Numbered from the stretch's first letter, positions 6,948-13,672 are shown. The stretch: DNA of 14,476 nt from Dehalococcoidia bacterium (GCA_012271225.1 JAAXGS010000075.1:300-14775); one strand, 5' to 3'. Numbers and translations are program-made. Notes: generated from the sequence alone by a model not told the origin.

Positions 6948-7628
6948 CTAGTCCTCAATGGTGACGCTGCCAAGCGACGTGGAGACGCGCAGACGCAGGG
7001 CGGGCCCCTCCGTTGGGTGGCTGCTGCGGACGTTCTCGACACCGGAGAGCGCAACCGAGCCGTTCTGCTGCAGGACCCATGATTGCGGCACGCGCAGCGT
7101 CACGCTGCCGAACGTCGCGGACAGTTCCAGATCGGCCCCGTCCTCATGCAGCTGCGCGGAGCGCATGTTGACCTCCGCGCTGCCAAACGTCGCCGAGACC
7201 GTTCCCCCGCGGAATGCCTGTGACGTGACGATCGCCTGCGCGCCGGAGAACGTCGCGGAGACGCTGATCGTGTCTGTGTCGTCGATCAGAACCTGAGAGC
7301 TCGCGGAGTGAGGGTCGCCGGTGTTCCGTCGCCGCGCGCGCCGCCGCGGCAGCAGGACGCCCACGCCCACGGCAACGATCAGCAGCGGCCACCAGGACGT
7401 CATCTCCACGCCGGTTTCAAAGCTCTCCGCCAGGAAGATTGCGCCTGCGGTCATGCTGACCGCGCCCAGCCACAGCGGCCCTCGGATGATCCACAGCAGC
7501 CCCAGGGCAAGCAGCACCACCGGCCACAGCCTGCCCGGAAGATCAAACGGAAAGAGGTTCGCGGCGAGCAGCACGAGGCCCAGCGCGATGAGGATTGCCC
7601 CCGGAAGTACCCGTGCCGGATGTCTCAT
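6948..7628 (-). CDS. LiaF-like membrane protein (DUF5668-type segments plus C-terminal domain), paralogue 1
   Basis: This 226-residue membrane protein comes first in the minus-strand pair. Hydrophobic segments at about 9-25, 34-49, 52-69 and 77-93 are short and Leu/Gly/Trp-rich, like the LiaI/DUF5668 type (RLWPVVLLALGLLWI). A basic stretch RRRARRR (95-101) marks the cytoplasmic side. The C-terminal domain (about 112-226) repeats ATFGS and ends in STSLGSVTIED, matching the domain of the following gene (TSQAFRGG in both). ATG 7628 is preferred because GGTGG lies 7-8 nt upstream; GTG 7640, four codons earlier, is possible. The leader contains an 11-bp stem with one bulge (7650-7680), just before the start, which could affect translation. 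Likely an envelope-stress or membrane-organisation protein; no partner kinase is seen. Confidence 0.8.
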   Translation of the reverse strand: MRHPARVLPGAILIALGLVLLAANLFPFDLPGRLWPVVLLALGLLWIIRGPLWLGAVSMTAGAIFLAESFETGVEMTSWWPLLIVAVGVGVLLPRRRARRRNTGDPHSASSQVLIDDTDTISVSATFSGAQAIVTSQAFRGGTVSATFGSAEVNMRSAQLHEDGADLELSATFGSVTLRVPQSWVLQQNGSVALSGVENVRSSHPTEGPALRLRVSTSLGSVTIED

Positions 7629-7812
7629 CTGAATATCCACCAGTCGGCGCTGCCCGCCGCTTGCCGCGGCGGCGGGGCAGTTGCGACGGATTCATCCTAA
7701 CACAGGGAGCGGGCCCGGCTGCCGTTCAGGAACCGGCGCGGGTCAGGGCGAGCCGCGTGGATGGTTGATGCGCAGGCGCCCGTTTATTCGCCGCAGGGCG
7801 GGCGGCTCCGGG

Positions 7813-7910
7813 TGGCGGGAGTAGGAGGGAGTCGAACCCACCGGGGACGGCGCAGGCCGCCCCCCATCGGGGTTGAAGCCCGTGAGCCCCACCGGGAACC
7901 ATCTACTCCC
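7813..7910 (-). tRNA. selC: Selenocysteine tRNA, anticodon UCA
   Basis: Reading the minus strand from 7910, the gene folds exactly like bacterial tRNA-Sec. It has an 8-bp acceptor stem GGGAGTAG/CTACTCCC and a 6-bp D-stem GGTTCC/GGGGCT with a CGGT loop. The anticodon loop is CTTCAAC (UCA), and the variable arm is a 9-bp stem, GGGGGCGGC paired with GCCGTCCCC. The T-loop is TTCGACT, the discriminator is G and CCA is encoded. The arm lengths 8/2/6/4/6/1/5/7/5 match E. coli SelC. Two oddities are an A-A pair at the top of the anticodon stem and a U-U pair inside the T-stem. It lies 81 nt after the trxB stop on the same strand. Presence of this gene predicts selA, selB and selD plus selenoprotein genes elsewhere in the genome. 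Confidence 0.93.
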
Positions 7911-7991
7911 GCATTGCCCGGCCGCTTGACGTCCCGTCCATGACGCGGCGCATTGCCCGGCTGTCCGGGAGAGGCCGCCGCTGTCAGGCCG

Positions 7992-8918
7992 TTAGCCCTC
8001 TGAGAAATGCTCCGCGATGTACTTCTCCGCGAAGATGGCGGCAGTCGCGCCGTCGCCAACTGCGGACGCCACCTGCCGCGCGGACTGGGATCTGACGTCA
8101 CCGGCGGCGAACACGCCGGGAAACCTCGTTTCCATCTTGAGATTGACGTGCAGGTGTCCCTGCTCATCCGCGGGGAGCTTTCCGTGCAGGTACTGCGTGT
8201 TGGGCGTCAGGCCAACATAGATGAAGACGCCGTCAATCGGCCTCTCATAGAGGTTGTCCTTCTTGGCGTCCTTGAGCAGCAGCGAGCCGACAAGGCCGTT
8301 GCCGCGAATCTCCTGCACCGTTGTGCTCCACAGGAAATCCATCTTGTCATTGGCGAATGCGCGCTCCTGCAGGATTTTCTGGGCGCGCAACTCATCCCGC
8401 CGATGAATGATCGTCACCCTGGACGCGAAGCGGGTCAGGTACGTCCCCTCTTCGACGGCGGCGTCCCCGCCGCCCACGACGACGAGCTCCTTGTCACGGA
8501 AAAACGCCCCGTCGCACACGGCGCAATAGGACACGCCGCGACCGGAGAACTCATCCTCGCCGGGCACCTCCAGCTTGTTGTGCATGGAGCCGGTGGCGAT
8601 GATCAACGTCCGGGCGCGCAGCTCGCCGTCATCCGTGCGCACAATCTTGTAATCGCCCTCGAGCTCGACGCTCTCCACCTCGGCGTATTGCGTCTCCAGG
8701 CCGAACTTCTCGGCGTGAGCCATCAGCTTCTGGCCAAGCTCAGGGCCGAGGATGTGCTCAAACCCGGGATAATTCTCCACGTCCTCCGTCACGGCCAACT
8801 GTCCGCCAACGAGTCCGCGCTCGATCAGAACGGAGTTGAGCCGGGCCCGTGTGCCGTACAGGCCGGCGGCCGCGCCCGTGGGTCCGCCGCCCAGGATGAT
8901 CAGATCATACGTATCCAC
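7992..8918 (-). CDS. trxB: Thioredoxin reductase (NADPH, FAD)
   Basis: This 308-residue low-molecular-weight thioredoxin reductase transfers electrons from NADPH through FAD and a redox disulfide to thioredoxin in the cytoplasm. The FAD-binding GGGPTGAAAG is at 10-19, the NADPH-binding VVGGGDAAVEEG at 147-158 followed by HRRDELRA, the active-site disulfide Cys132-Cys135 (YCAVCDGAFF), and the C-terminal FAD motif AAGDVRSQSARQ at 271-282. GTG 8918 is the only sensible start: an in-frame TGA lies two codons upstream, and GAGGTG precedes it by 4 nt. The active site uses Cys, not selenocysteine. It is downstream of trxA (98-nt gap) on the same strand, which supports a trxA-trxB operon, with the tRNA-Sec following. 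Confidence 0.95.
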   Translation of the reverse strand: MDTYDLIILGGGPTGAAAGLYGTRARLNSVLIERGLVGGQLAVTEDVENYPGFEHILGPELGQKLMAHAEKFGLETQYAEVESVELEGDYKIVRTDDGELRARTLIIATGSMHNKLEVPGEDEFSGRGVSYCAVCDGAFFRDKELVVVGGGDAAVEEGTYLTRFASRVTIIHRRDELRAQKILQERAFANDKMDFLWSTTVQEIRGNGLVGSLLLKDAKKDNLYERPIDGVFIYVGLTPNTQYLHGKLPADEQGHLHVNLKMETRFPGVFAAGDVRSQSARQVASAVGDGATAAIFAEKYIAEHFSEG

Positions 8919-9016
8919 CGGTCACCTCAAATGAATACCGTCAGTGTCAGAGGACGCCGGACGACGCAACGGCCGGCCCGGGTCCTCCTCCGCCATTGGC
9001 GTGGGGAGCGCGGTTG

Positions 9017-9349
9017 CTAGACCGCAACAACCTTGGAGAGCAGGCGGTCCTTGATCGCCTTTTTGGGCATTGCGCCGACGACCTGCGCGACAGGCTCGCC
9101 GCTCTGGAAGACCATCAGCGTCGGGATGCTCATCACCTGATACTTCAGGGCGATGTTCGGCGCCTCATCGACGTTCAGCTTGGTGAAGCCCATCTCGGCG
9201 GAGTACTCCTCTGCGAGCTCCTCCACGATTGGCGAGACGATCTTGCAGGGGCCGCACCACGGCGCCCAAAAGTCCACCAGCACGGGCTTTTCGGAACCCA
9301 AAACCTCGTTCTGAAAGTCGTTCTCGGTCACATCTTGCAGCTTCACCAT
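9017..9349 (-). CDS. trxA: Thioredoxin
   Basis: This 110-residue classical thioredoxin is a cytoplasmic dithiol reductant. It shows VLVDFWAPWCGPCKIVSP with active-site Cys32-Gly-Pro-Cys35, the cis-proline loop SIPTLMVF (Pro76) and the usual five-strand length. ATG 9349 is preceded by GGAAGGAAGG at good spacing, and it begins directly at the family's normal N-terminus (MVKLQDVTENDF). Longer in-frame extensions exist upstream but resemble noncoding sequence. It is transcribed divergently from the coxM-like gene. Two TATACT boxes 53 bp apart in the 344-bp divergent region are probable promoters. trxB follows, so the reductase and its substrate protein are made together. Confidence 0.96.
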   Translation of the reverse strand: MVKLQDVTENDFQNEVLGSEKPVLVDFWAPWCGPCKIVSPIVEELAEEYSAEMGFTKLNVDEAPNIALKYQVMSIPTLMVFQSGEPVAQVVGAMPKKAIKDRLLSKVVAV

Positions 9350-9435
9350 CCCAGCCCTTCCTTCCTTGCTCCGTGCCGGTCTCCTGAGCACTCTCTGCGC
9401 GTCGCGCCCTTTCAGGCGCTGCGCGCAGGGTTTAC

Positions 9436-9464
9436 AGTATACGCAATCGGAGCCTGAACGGGCA
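9436..9464 (-). promoter_or_regulatory. Putative proximal trxA promoter
   Basis: On the minus strand TATACT (9441-9436) is a 5/6 match to the -10 box. Exactly 17 bp upstream is TGCCCG (9464-9459), which does not resemble TTGACA. The predicted transcript would start near 9429 with a leader of about 80 nt before trxA. The same TGCCCG-N17-TATACT arrangement occurs again at 9489-9517, which strengthens the idea of paired promoters. Confidence 0.4.
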
Positions 9465-9488
9465 CCCTGCGCGTACACCCCGCGGCCC

Positions 9489-9517
9489 AGTATAGCGAAC
9501 ACGGGGCGGCGCGGGCA
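9489..9517 (-). promoter_or_regulatory. Putative distal trxA promoter
   Basis: On the minus strand TATACT (9494-9489) is preceded at 17 bp by TGCCCG (9517-9512), the same pair as at 9436-9464. Start of transcription would be near 9482. Together the two sites occupy the divergent region 9350-9693, which otherwise holds only the coxM-side leader, a hairpin and a ribosome site. Confidence 0.35.
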
Positions 9518-9637
9518 CGCGCGACGGGCCCGTGGCCGTGATCCGCTCCATGGCATGTTCGTATTCGCGCGAGGATCCGCGCTGCTGGCGCGCAACTGGG
9601 CGGCGGTTCGGGTGTATCATTGCGGTACTGCGGGTCG

Positions 9638-9659
9638 ATGCCGCCGCCTTTGGCGGCAT
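9638..9659 (+). other. Hairpin in the leader of the coxM-like gene
   Basis: ATGCCGCC (9638-9645) and GGCGGCAT (9652-9659) form a perfect 8-bp stem with the loop GCCTTT. It ends 34 nt before the GTG start of the coxM-like gene and just before the AAGGAGG ribosome site (9677-9683). No T-tract follows, so it is not a classical terminator. It could be a leader structure; no function is evident. Confidence 0.35.
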
Positions 9660-9693
9660 GCGGGGCCCGGCATTTCAAGGAGGTGGGGAGGAC

Positions 9694-10572
9694 GTGCGTA
9701 ACTTTGACTATGTGGCGCCCACGTCGCTGGCGGAGGCGGTTCAGGCCTTCGGTCAGGCCGGCGGCAGGGCGCGCGCGTTGGCCGGCGGCACGGACATCAT
9801 CGATCAGATACGCATCGGACGGCGGACGCCGGAGTTGCTGATCGATACCAAGCGCGTGCCGGAGATGATGGTGCTGGAGGATGACGGCGCGGGGGGACTG
9901 CGCATCGGCGCGGGCGTGCCCCTGTCCCGTGTGCGTGACCATGCGAGCGTCCGGGCCGCGTATCCCGCGCTTGCGACGGCGGCCGGCCTCGTCGGGGCGA
10001 TCCAGATTCAGAACAGGGCGACGCTTGGCGGAAACGTCGGCAATGCCGCGCCCTCCGGCGACACGATCCCGCCGCTGATGGTCCTCGACGCCACGGTGGT
10101 CATTGCCGGGCCGCGCGGCACGCGGGAGGAGCCGGTCGCAAACGTCTTTGCCGGGCCGGGTCAGCTCACCATTCAGCCGGATGAGTGCCTGGTTGAGTTT
10201 CGCGTGCCCGCGCCGCGCGCAAACACCTCAAGCTATTACGTGCGGTTCATCCCCAGGGCGGAAATGGACATCGCCGTCGTTGGGGTCGGCGTGTCCATGA
10301 TGCTGAACGGCGGCGGGCAGGTGGAGGATGTGAGCATTGCCCTGGCGTCCGTCGCGCCAACGCCGGTTGCGGCGACGGCGGCGCAGGACGTCCTGCGCGG
10401 GCAGACCCTGACGCGCGAGTTGGCCCGAGAGGCGGGTGAGCGCGCGGAGGAGGCCACATCACCCATCTCCGATGTGCGCGGCTCCGCGGACTATCGGCGG
10501 GAACTGACCAAGGTGCTGACGCGCCGGGCGGTTGCGGCCTGCGCCGGGCAGCTTGGCGTGAGCCTCTCCTGA
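9694..10572 (+). CDS. FAD-binding subunit of a CO-dehydrogenase/xanthine-oxidase-family enzyme (CoxM-like)
   Basis: This 292-residue medium subunit of the molybdenum hydroxylase family passes electrons from iron-sulfur clusters to FAD. The FAD-binding motifs are AGGTD at 30-34 (ALAGGTDIIDQIR) and TLGGNVGNAAPSGD from 110, followed by PPLMVLDA. The CO-dehydrogenase flavoprotein C-terminal domain (about 185-290) follows, with AEMDIAVVGVGV. GTG 9694 is chosen because AAGGAGG (9677-9683) and GGGGAGG lie just upstream and VRNFDYVAPTSL is the normal N-terminus of the family; in-frame sequence before it is not protein-like. The [2Fe-2S] subunit gene follows 59 nt later. No large molybdopterin subunit is present in the window, so the substrate cannot be told. 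Confidence 0.92.
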   Translation: MRNFDYVAPTSLAEAVQAFGQAGGRARALAGGTDIIDQIRIGRRTPELLIDTKRVPEMMVLEDDGAGGLRIGAGVPLSRVRDHASVRAAYPALATAAGLVGAIQIQNRATLGGNVGNAAPSGDTIPPLMVLDATVVIAGPRGTREEPVANVFAGPGQLTIQPDECLVEFRVPAPRANTSSYYVRFIPRAEMDIAVVGVGVSMMLNGGGQVEDVSIALASVAPTPVAATAAQDVLRGQTLTRELAREAGERAEEATSPISDVRGSADYRRELTKVLTRRAVAACAGQLGVSLS

Positions 10573-10631
10573 CCGAGCATTCAGTGGCGACATCGGCAAC
10601 GAGCGAACGGACTATTCAGACAAGGGTGGAT

Positions 10632-11120
10632 ATGACAGCCATGATGAGCAATCGCAAACTGGTTCAGTTCACTGTCAACGGCAATCCCGTGGAGGTTGCC
10701 ATCGCGCCGCGGCAGACGCTGCTGGAGGTCATTCGGGATGAGGTTGACCTGACGGGAGCGAAGGAGGGGTGCAGCAACGGGAATTGCGGCTCCTGCACCG
10801 TGGAGGTGGACGGCGTGACCATCAACTCCTGCTGCGCGCTGGGCGTGGAGATGGAGGGGAGGACGATCAACACCATTGAGGGGCTTGCGCCGGGCCTGGA
10901 TCTCCATCCCATTCAGCAGGCGTTCATGGAGAACGGCGGCCTGCAGTGCGGCATTTGCACGCCCGGATTCATCCTCTCCACGGACCATCTGCTGAAGATG
11001 ATTCCGAATCCGTCAGAGGAGGAGATCCGCCTGTACCTCGCCGGCAACCTCTGCCGCTGCACGGGCTATGACAAGATTGTCCGCTCCGTGCAGGCCGCCG
11101 CATCCGCCATGAGTTCCTGA
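10632..11120 (+). CDS. [2Fe-2S] subunit of a CO-dehydrogenase/xanthine-oxidase-family enzyme (CoxS-like)
   Basis: This 162-residue small subunit carries two [2Fe-2S] clusters that relay electrons from a molybdenum centre to the FAD subunit. The plant-ferredoxin-type cluster is bound by Cys47, Cys52, Cys55 (GCSNGNCGSCTV) and Cys67. The second cluster is bound by Cys106, Cys109 (QCGICTPGF) and Cys141, Cys143 (NLCRCTGYDKI). All eight ligands are present and length is normal. ATG 10632 is chosen because AAGGG lies 5 nt upstream; ATG 10641 or GTG 10584 are in-frame alternatives. It follows the CoxM-like gene directly on the same strand. The expected large subunit (CoxL) is not downstream: after a 97-nt gap, containing a 7-bp GC stem (11139-11162) without a T-tract, comes nfeD. 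Confidence 0.94.
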   Translation: MTAMMSNRKLVQFTVNGNPVEVAIAPRQTLLEVIRDEVDLTGAKEGCSNGNCGSCTVEVDGVTINSCCALGVEMEGRTINTIEGLAPGLDLHPIQQAFMENGGLQCGICTPGFILSTDHLLKMIPNPSEEEIRLYLAGNLCRCTGYDKIVRSVQAAASAMSS

Positions 11121-11217
11121 CGGTTCAACTGGCCGGCCGGGGCCGCCCGCGCCGTCGGCCCCGCATCGGGTGGGCGCACGCCTGCATTTACTGGGAACCG
11201 AAATACGGAGCGCCGCA

Positions 11218-12660
11218 GTGACGATCACGCAACCGGCGGCACGGCTTCTGCGAGGGCGTCATGCCCGCGGACGCGCTTACCGCCTCACGCTCCGCGCCGG
11301 CGCGCGCGCACTGCTTCCCGTGGTCAGCGCGCTTCTGATGCTGATTGGTCTTGGCGCGCCGATCCTTGCCCAGGCGCGCTCCGCCAACATCGTGGAGATG
11401 GAGGCGATCATCAGCCCCATCACGGAGCGCTATCTGGCGCGCGCCATCGATGACGCGGAGGCCGGCGGCGCAGAGGTCGTTGTTGTCGCGCTCGACACAC
11501 CCGGCGGGCTGCTCAGCTCGACGCGCGGGATGGTGGCGGACATCCTCGCCTCTCCGGTGCCCATCGTCGTGTATGTCTCGCCCAGCGGGGGGCGGGCCGC
11601 GTCCGCGGGGACGTTCATCACGGCGGCTGCGCACGTTGCCGTCATGGCTCCCGCCACGAACATCGGCGCCGCCAGCCCGGTTGGAGGGCAGGGTGAAGAG
11701 CTCCCGGAAACCATCAAGAGCAAGGCCTTTCAGGACGCCGCCGCTGAGATACGCGCCATCGCGGAGGCCCGCGGACGCCCCGTTGAGCCCTATGAGGCAA
11801 CGGTGCTTGAGGCCAGGTCCTACACCGCCGGCGAGGCGCTGGAGCTCGGCCTCATCGACCACGTCGCGGGCAGCGTGAACGATCTGCTGGCCATGATCGA
11901 TGGGACGCGGGTCGTTGTCAGAGATGGTCAGACTGAGCGAACCGTGACGCTCGCAACCGCAGGCCTGACCCAGCGGCAGGTGAGCATGGGGCTGTTTGAC
12001 CGCATCCTGTCATTCATTGCGGACCCCAACATCTCCTTCCTGCTCATCTCGCTGGGCAGTCTGGGTTTGTTCGTGGAGGTCTGGAACCCCGGGCTCATCT
12101 TTCCCGGAGTTGGCGGGCTCATCTCCCTCGTCCTCGGTTTGATGGCGCTTGGCAGCTTGCCCGGGAACTGGGCCGGGGGCGCGCTGATTCTCCTTGCGTT
12201 CATTCTCTTTAGCATTGAGTTCACCGTGGACGGGTTCGGGGTCTTTGGCGCGCTTGGCATCGCGAGCATCGTGCTGGGCGGCATTCTGCTCTTTTGGCAC
12301 TTTGGCACGCCGTCCCCCGTCCTGCCGGACATCTCCGTCAGCGTTTGGGCAATCGCCCCCGTGGCGGTGGTGATGGGGTTGAGCGTGCTGATCTTCTCCC
12401 GGGAAATCGGGCGCGCCCGACGGTCGCAGCGCGGCCTCCCCGTGCCGGATCCCGTCATTGTGGGCATGACCGGATTGACGGCCGGCGTCCTCGCGCCGGA
12501 GGGCAAGGTTCGCGTGCGCGGCGAAACATGGAACGCGCGGGCCGTCGATGGGGGGCGCATCGAGCGCGGCGCGTCTGTTATTGTGCGGGCTGAGGATGGC
12601 GCCTGGCTGGAAGTGGAACGCGCAGAGTCCCTCACGGACGTGGGAGAAGGGGAGGAATGA
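11218..12660 (+). CDS. nfeD: NfeD family membrane serine protease (ClpP-class)
   Basis: This 480-residue full-length NfeD has a signal sequence (about 30-53, ending LAQA), an extracytoplasmic ClpP-like protease domain (about 55-230), several membrane segments (about 272-360 and 376-394) and a C-terminal OB-fold domain (about 412-470). The Ser-Lys dyad of the PH1510 type is Ser129 in GGRAASAGTF and Lys169 in KSKAFQDAAAEI; ALDTPGGLL precedes it. GTG 11218 is chosen for its GGAG at 7 nt; an in-frame GTG at 11170 would add 16 residues with no ribosome site. Its stop overlaps the start region of the slipin gene. Known pairs of this kind act in membrane microdomain and quality control, where the protease cleaves its partner's C-terminal region. 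Confidence 0.94.
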   Translation: MTITQPAARLLRGRHARGRAYRLTLRAGARALLPVVSALLMLIGLGAPILAQARSANIVEMEAIISPITERYLARAIDDAEAGGAEVVVVALDTPGGLLSSTRGMVADILASPVPIVVYVSPSGGRAASAGTFITAAAHVAVMAPATNIGAASPVGGQGEELPETIKSKAFQDAAAEIRAIAEARGRPVEPYEATVLEARSYTAGEALELGLIDHVAGSVNDLLAMIDGTRVVVRDGQTERTVTLATAGLTQRQVSMGLFDRILSFIADPNISFLLISLGSLGLFVEVWNPGLIFPGVGGLISLVLGLMALGSLPGNWAGGALILLAFILFSIEFTVDGFGVFGALGIASIVLGGILLFWHFGTPSPVLPDISVSVWAIAPVAVVMGLSVLIFSREIGRARRSQRGLPVPDPVIVGMTGLTAGVLAPEGKVRVRGETWNARAVDGGRIERGASVIVRAEDGAWLEVERAESLTDVGEGEE

Positions 12661-12662
12661 CC

Positions 12663-13529
12663 ATGGCGAACTGGGGACTGAACATCGTCAAGCAATACCA
12701 GCGGCTCGTCGTGTTCACGTTTGGCACGTACACGGGAACGCGGGGGCCGGGCATCCGCTGGATCTGGCCGTTTGTCAACAACGGCTCCACCACGACGGAC
12801 CTGCGGGAGGTGCCGGTGGCCATCCCGCGCCAGACCAGCATCACGCGCGACAATGCCCCCATCGATATCGATTTCTTTGTGTACATGCGCGTGATTGAAG
12901 ACCGCCCGCAGGATACGATCCTGAACGTGAGCGACTTTGGCGCGGCCGCGCAGTCGCTCGCCATGACCACTCTCCGCGCCGTTGTGGGTGAGATGGACCT
13001 GGATGATGTGCTCTCCAAGCGTGAGCGCATCAACTCCCAGCTGCAGGTCAAGCTGGATGAGGTCACCGTGAACTGGGGCGTTAAGGTGACCCGTGTGGAG
13101 ATCAAGGAGGTTGAGCCGCCGCGCGACGTCCAGGAGGCGATGAACCGCCAGCTCTCCGCGGAGCGCACGCGCCGCGCCGCCGTCACCGAGGCCGAGGGCG
13201 AGCGCGATGCCCAGATCAACCGCGCCGAGGGCGATCGACAGGCGGCGGTGCTCAGAGCCGAGGGCGCAAAGCAGGCCCTCATCCTTGAGGCGGAGGGCGA
13301 CCGTGAGGCCGCCATTCTGCGCGCTGAGGGCTTCAGCGTCGGCATGGACCGCATCAACCAGGTCGCCATGCAGGCTGATCCGCGCACGATGAGCCTGCAG
13401 TACTTCGATACCCTGAAGGACATCGGCGCGGGGCCATCCACCAAGTTCATCTTCCCCATGGAGTTCACCTCCATGCTGGAGCCGTTCCTGCGCCAGGGCC
13501 AGGCCAACAACGGCGCGGACACGTCCTGA
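12663..13529 (+). CDS. Slipin/SPFH (band 7) family protein lacking an N-terminal membrane segment
   Basis: This 288-residue prohibitin/stomatin-homology protein is the usual partner of NfeD. Typical slipin features are GPGIRWIWPF (28-37), TTDLREVPV, SITRDNAPIDIDFFVYMRV in short pieces, TTLRAVVGEMDLDDVLS and VEIKEVEPP. A helical segment has AEG repeated at exact 11-residue intervals (Gly179, 190, 201, 212, 223), a hendecad coiled coil. ATG 12663 is preferred over ATG 12657 because GGAGG ends 7 nt before it; ATG 12657 would overlap the nfeD stop as ATGA. The protein begins at MANWGLNIVKQYQRLVVF, with no long hydrophobic helix ahead of the SPFH domain, unlike most slipins. Membrane attachment may occur through the hydrophobic face of the SPFH domain or through NfeD. 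Confidence 0.92.
   Translation: MANWGLNIVKQYQRLVVFTFGTYTGTRGPGIRWIWPFVNNGSTTTDLREVPVAIPRQTSITRDNAPIDIDFFVYMRVIEDRPQDTILNVSDFGAAAQSLAMTTLRAVVGEMDLDDVLSKRERINSQLQVKLDEVTVNWGVKVTRVEIKEVEPPRDVQEAMNRQLSAERTRRAAVTEAEGERDAQINRAEGDRQAAVLRAEGAKQALILEAEGDREAAILRAEGFSVGMDRINQVAMQADPRTMSLQYFDTLKDIGAGPSTKFIFPMEFTSMLEPFLRQGQANNGADTS
13189..13331 (+). repeat. Five in-frame 33-bp periods encoding AEG hendecads
   Basis: Within the slipin gene, GAGGGC-type codons for the Gly of AEG recur at 13197, 13230, 13263, 13296 and 13329, exactly 33 bp apart. The protein repeat is Arg/Glu-Ala-Glu-Gly followed by seven variable residues. It is a coiled-coil period of the protein, not a mobile or tandem DNA array; the DNA copies are degenerate. 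Confidence 0.7.
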
Positions 13530-13644
13530 CGCCTCCGAGCGGCACGTGACATGATCTGCGGAACCCGCCGCCGTCACAACGGCGCGCGGTTGTAAGGCCA
13601 CGCCCCGTCCCAGCGCCTCCGTGCCCTGCTCCCCGCCCGGCTGT

Positions 13645-13672
13645 TTGACAGGGCGGCGCGCATTCGTACACT
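13645..13672 (+). promoter_or_regulatory. Sigma-70-type promoter for the secreted-protein gene
   Basis: TTGACA (13645-13650) is a perfect -35 box and TACACT (13667-13672) a 4/6 -10 box at 16-bp spacing. The start of transcription would be near 13679, placing GGGAGAGGGGG (13682-13692) as the ribosome site for ATG 13697. The 13530-13644 stretch before it has only a 6-bp hairpin (13569-13584) without a T-tract. Confidence 0.55.

Noticed and set aside
7992..9349. Selenocysteine in thioredoxin or thioredoxin reductase
   Set aside because: Both active sites are encoded with Cys codons (WCGPC, CAVC). No in-frame TGA interrupts either gene, despite the nearby tRNA-Sec.
9532..9693. Extension of the CoxM-like gene upstream to ATG 9532
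   Set aside because: The added 54 residues do not resemble the family N-terminus and cover the promoter region. The AAGGAGG site points to GTG 9694.
13569..13584. Terminator after the slipin gene
   Set aside because: CGCCGT/ACGGCG forms a 6-bp hairpin but no T-tract follows.
11928..13601. Long minus-strand open frame (557 codons) opposite nfeD and the slipin gene
   Set aside because: It is antisense to two clearly recognisable proteins. The translation is rich in Arg, His and Ala with no domain, as expected of a GC-rich shadow frame.
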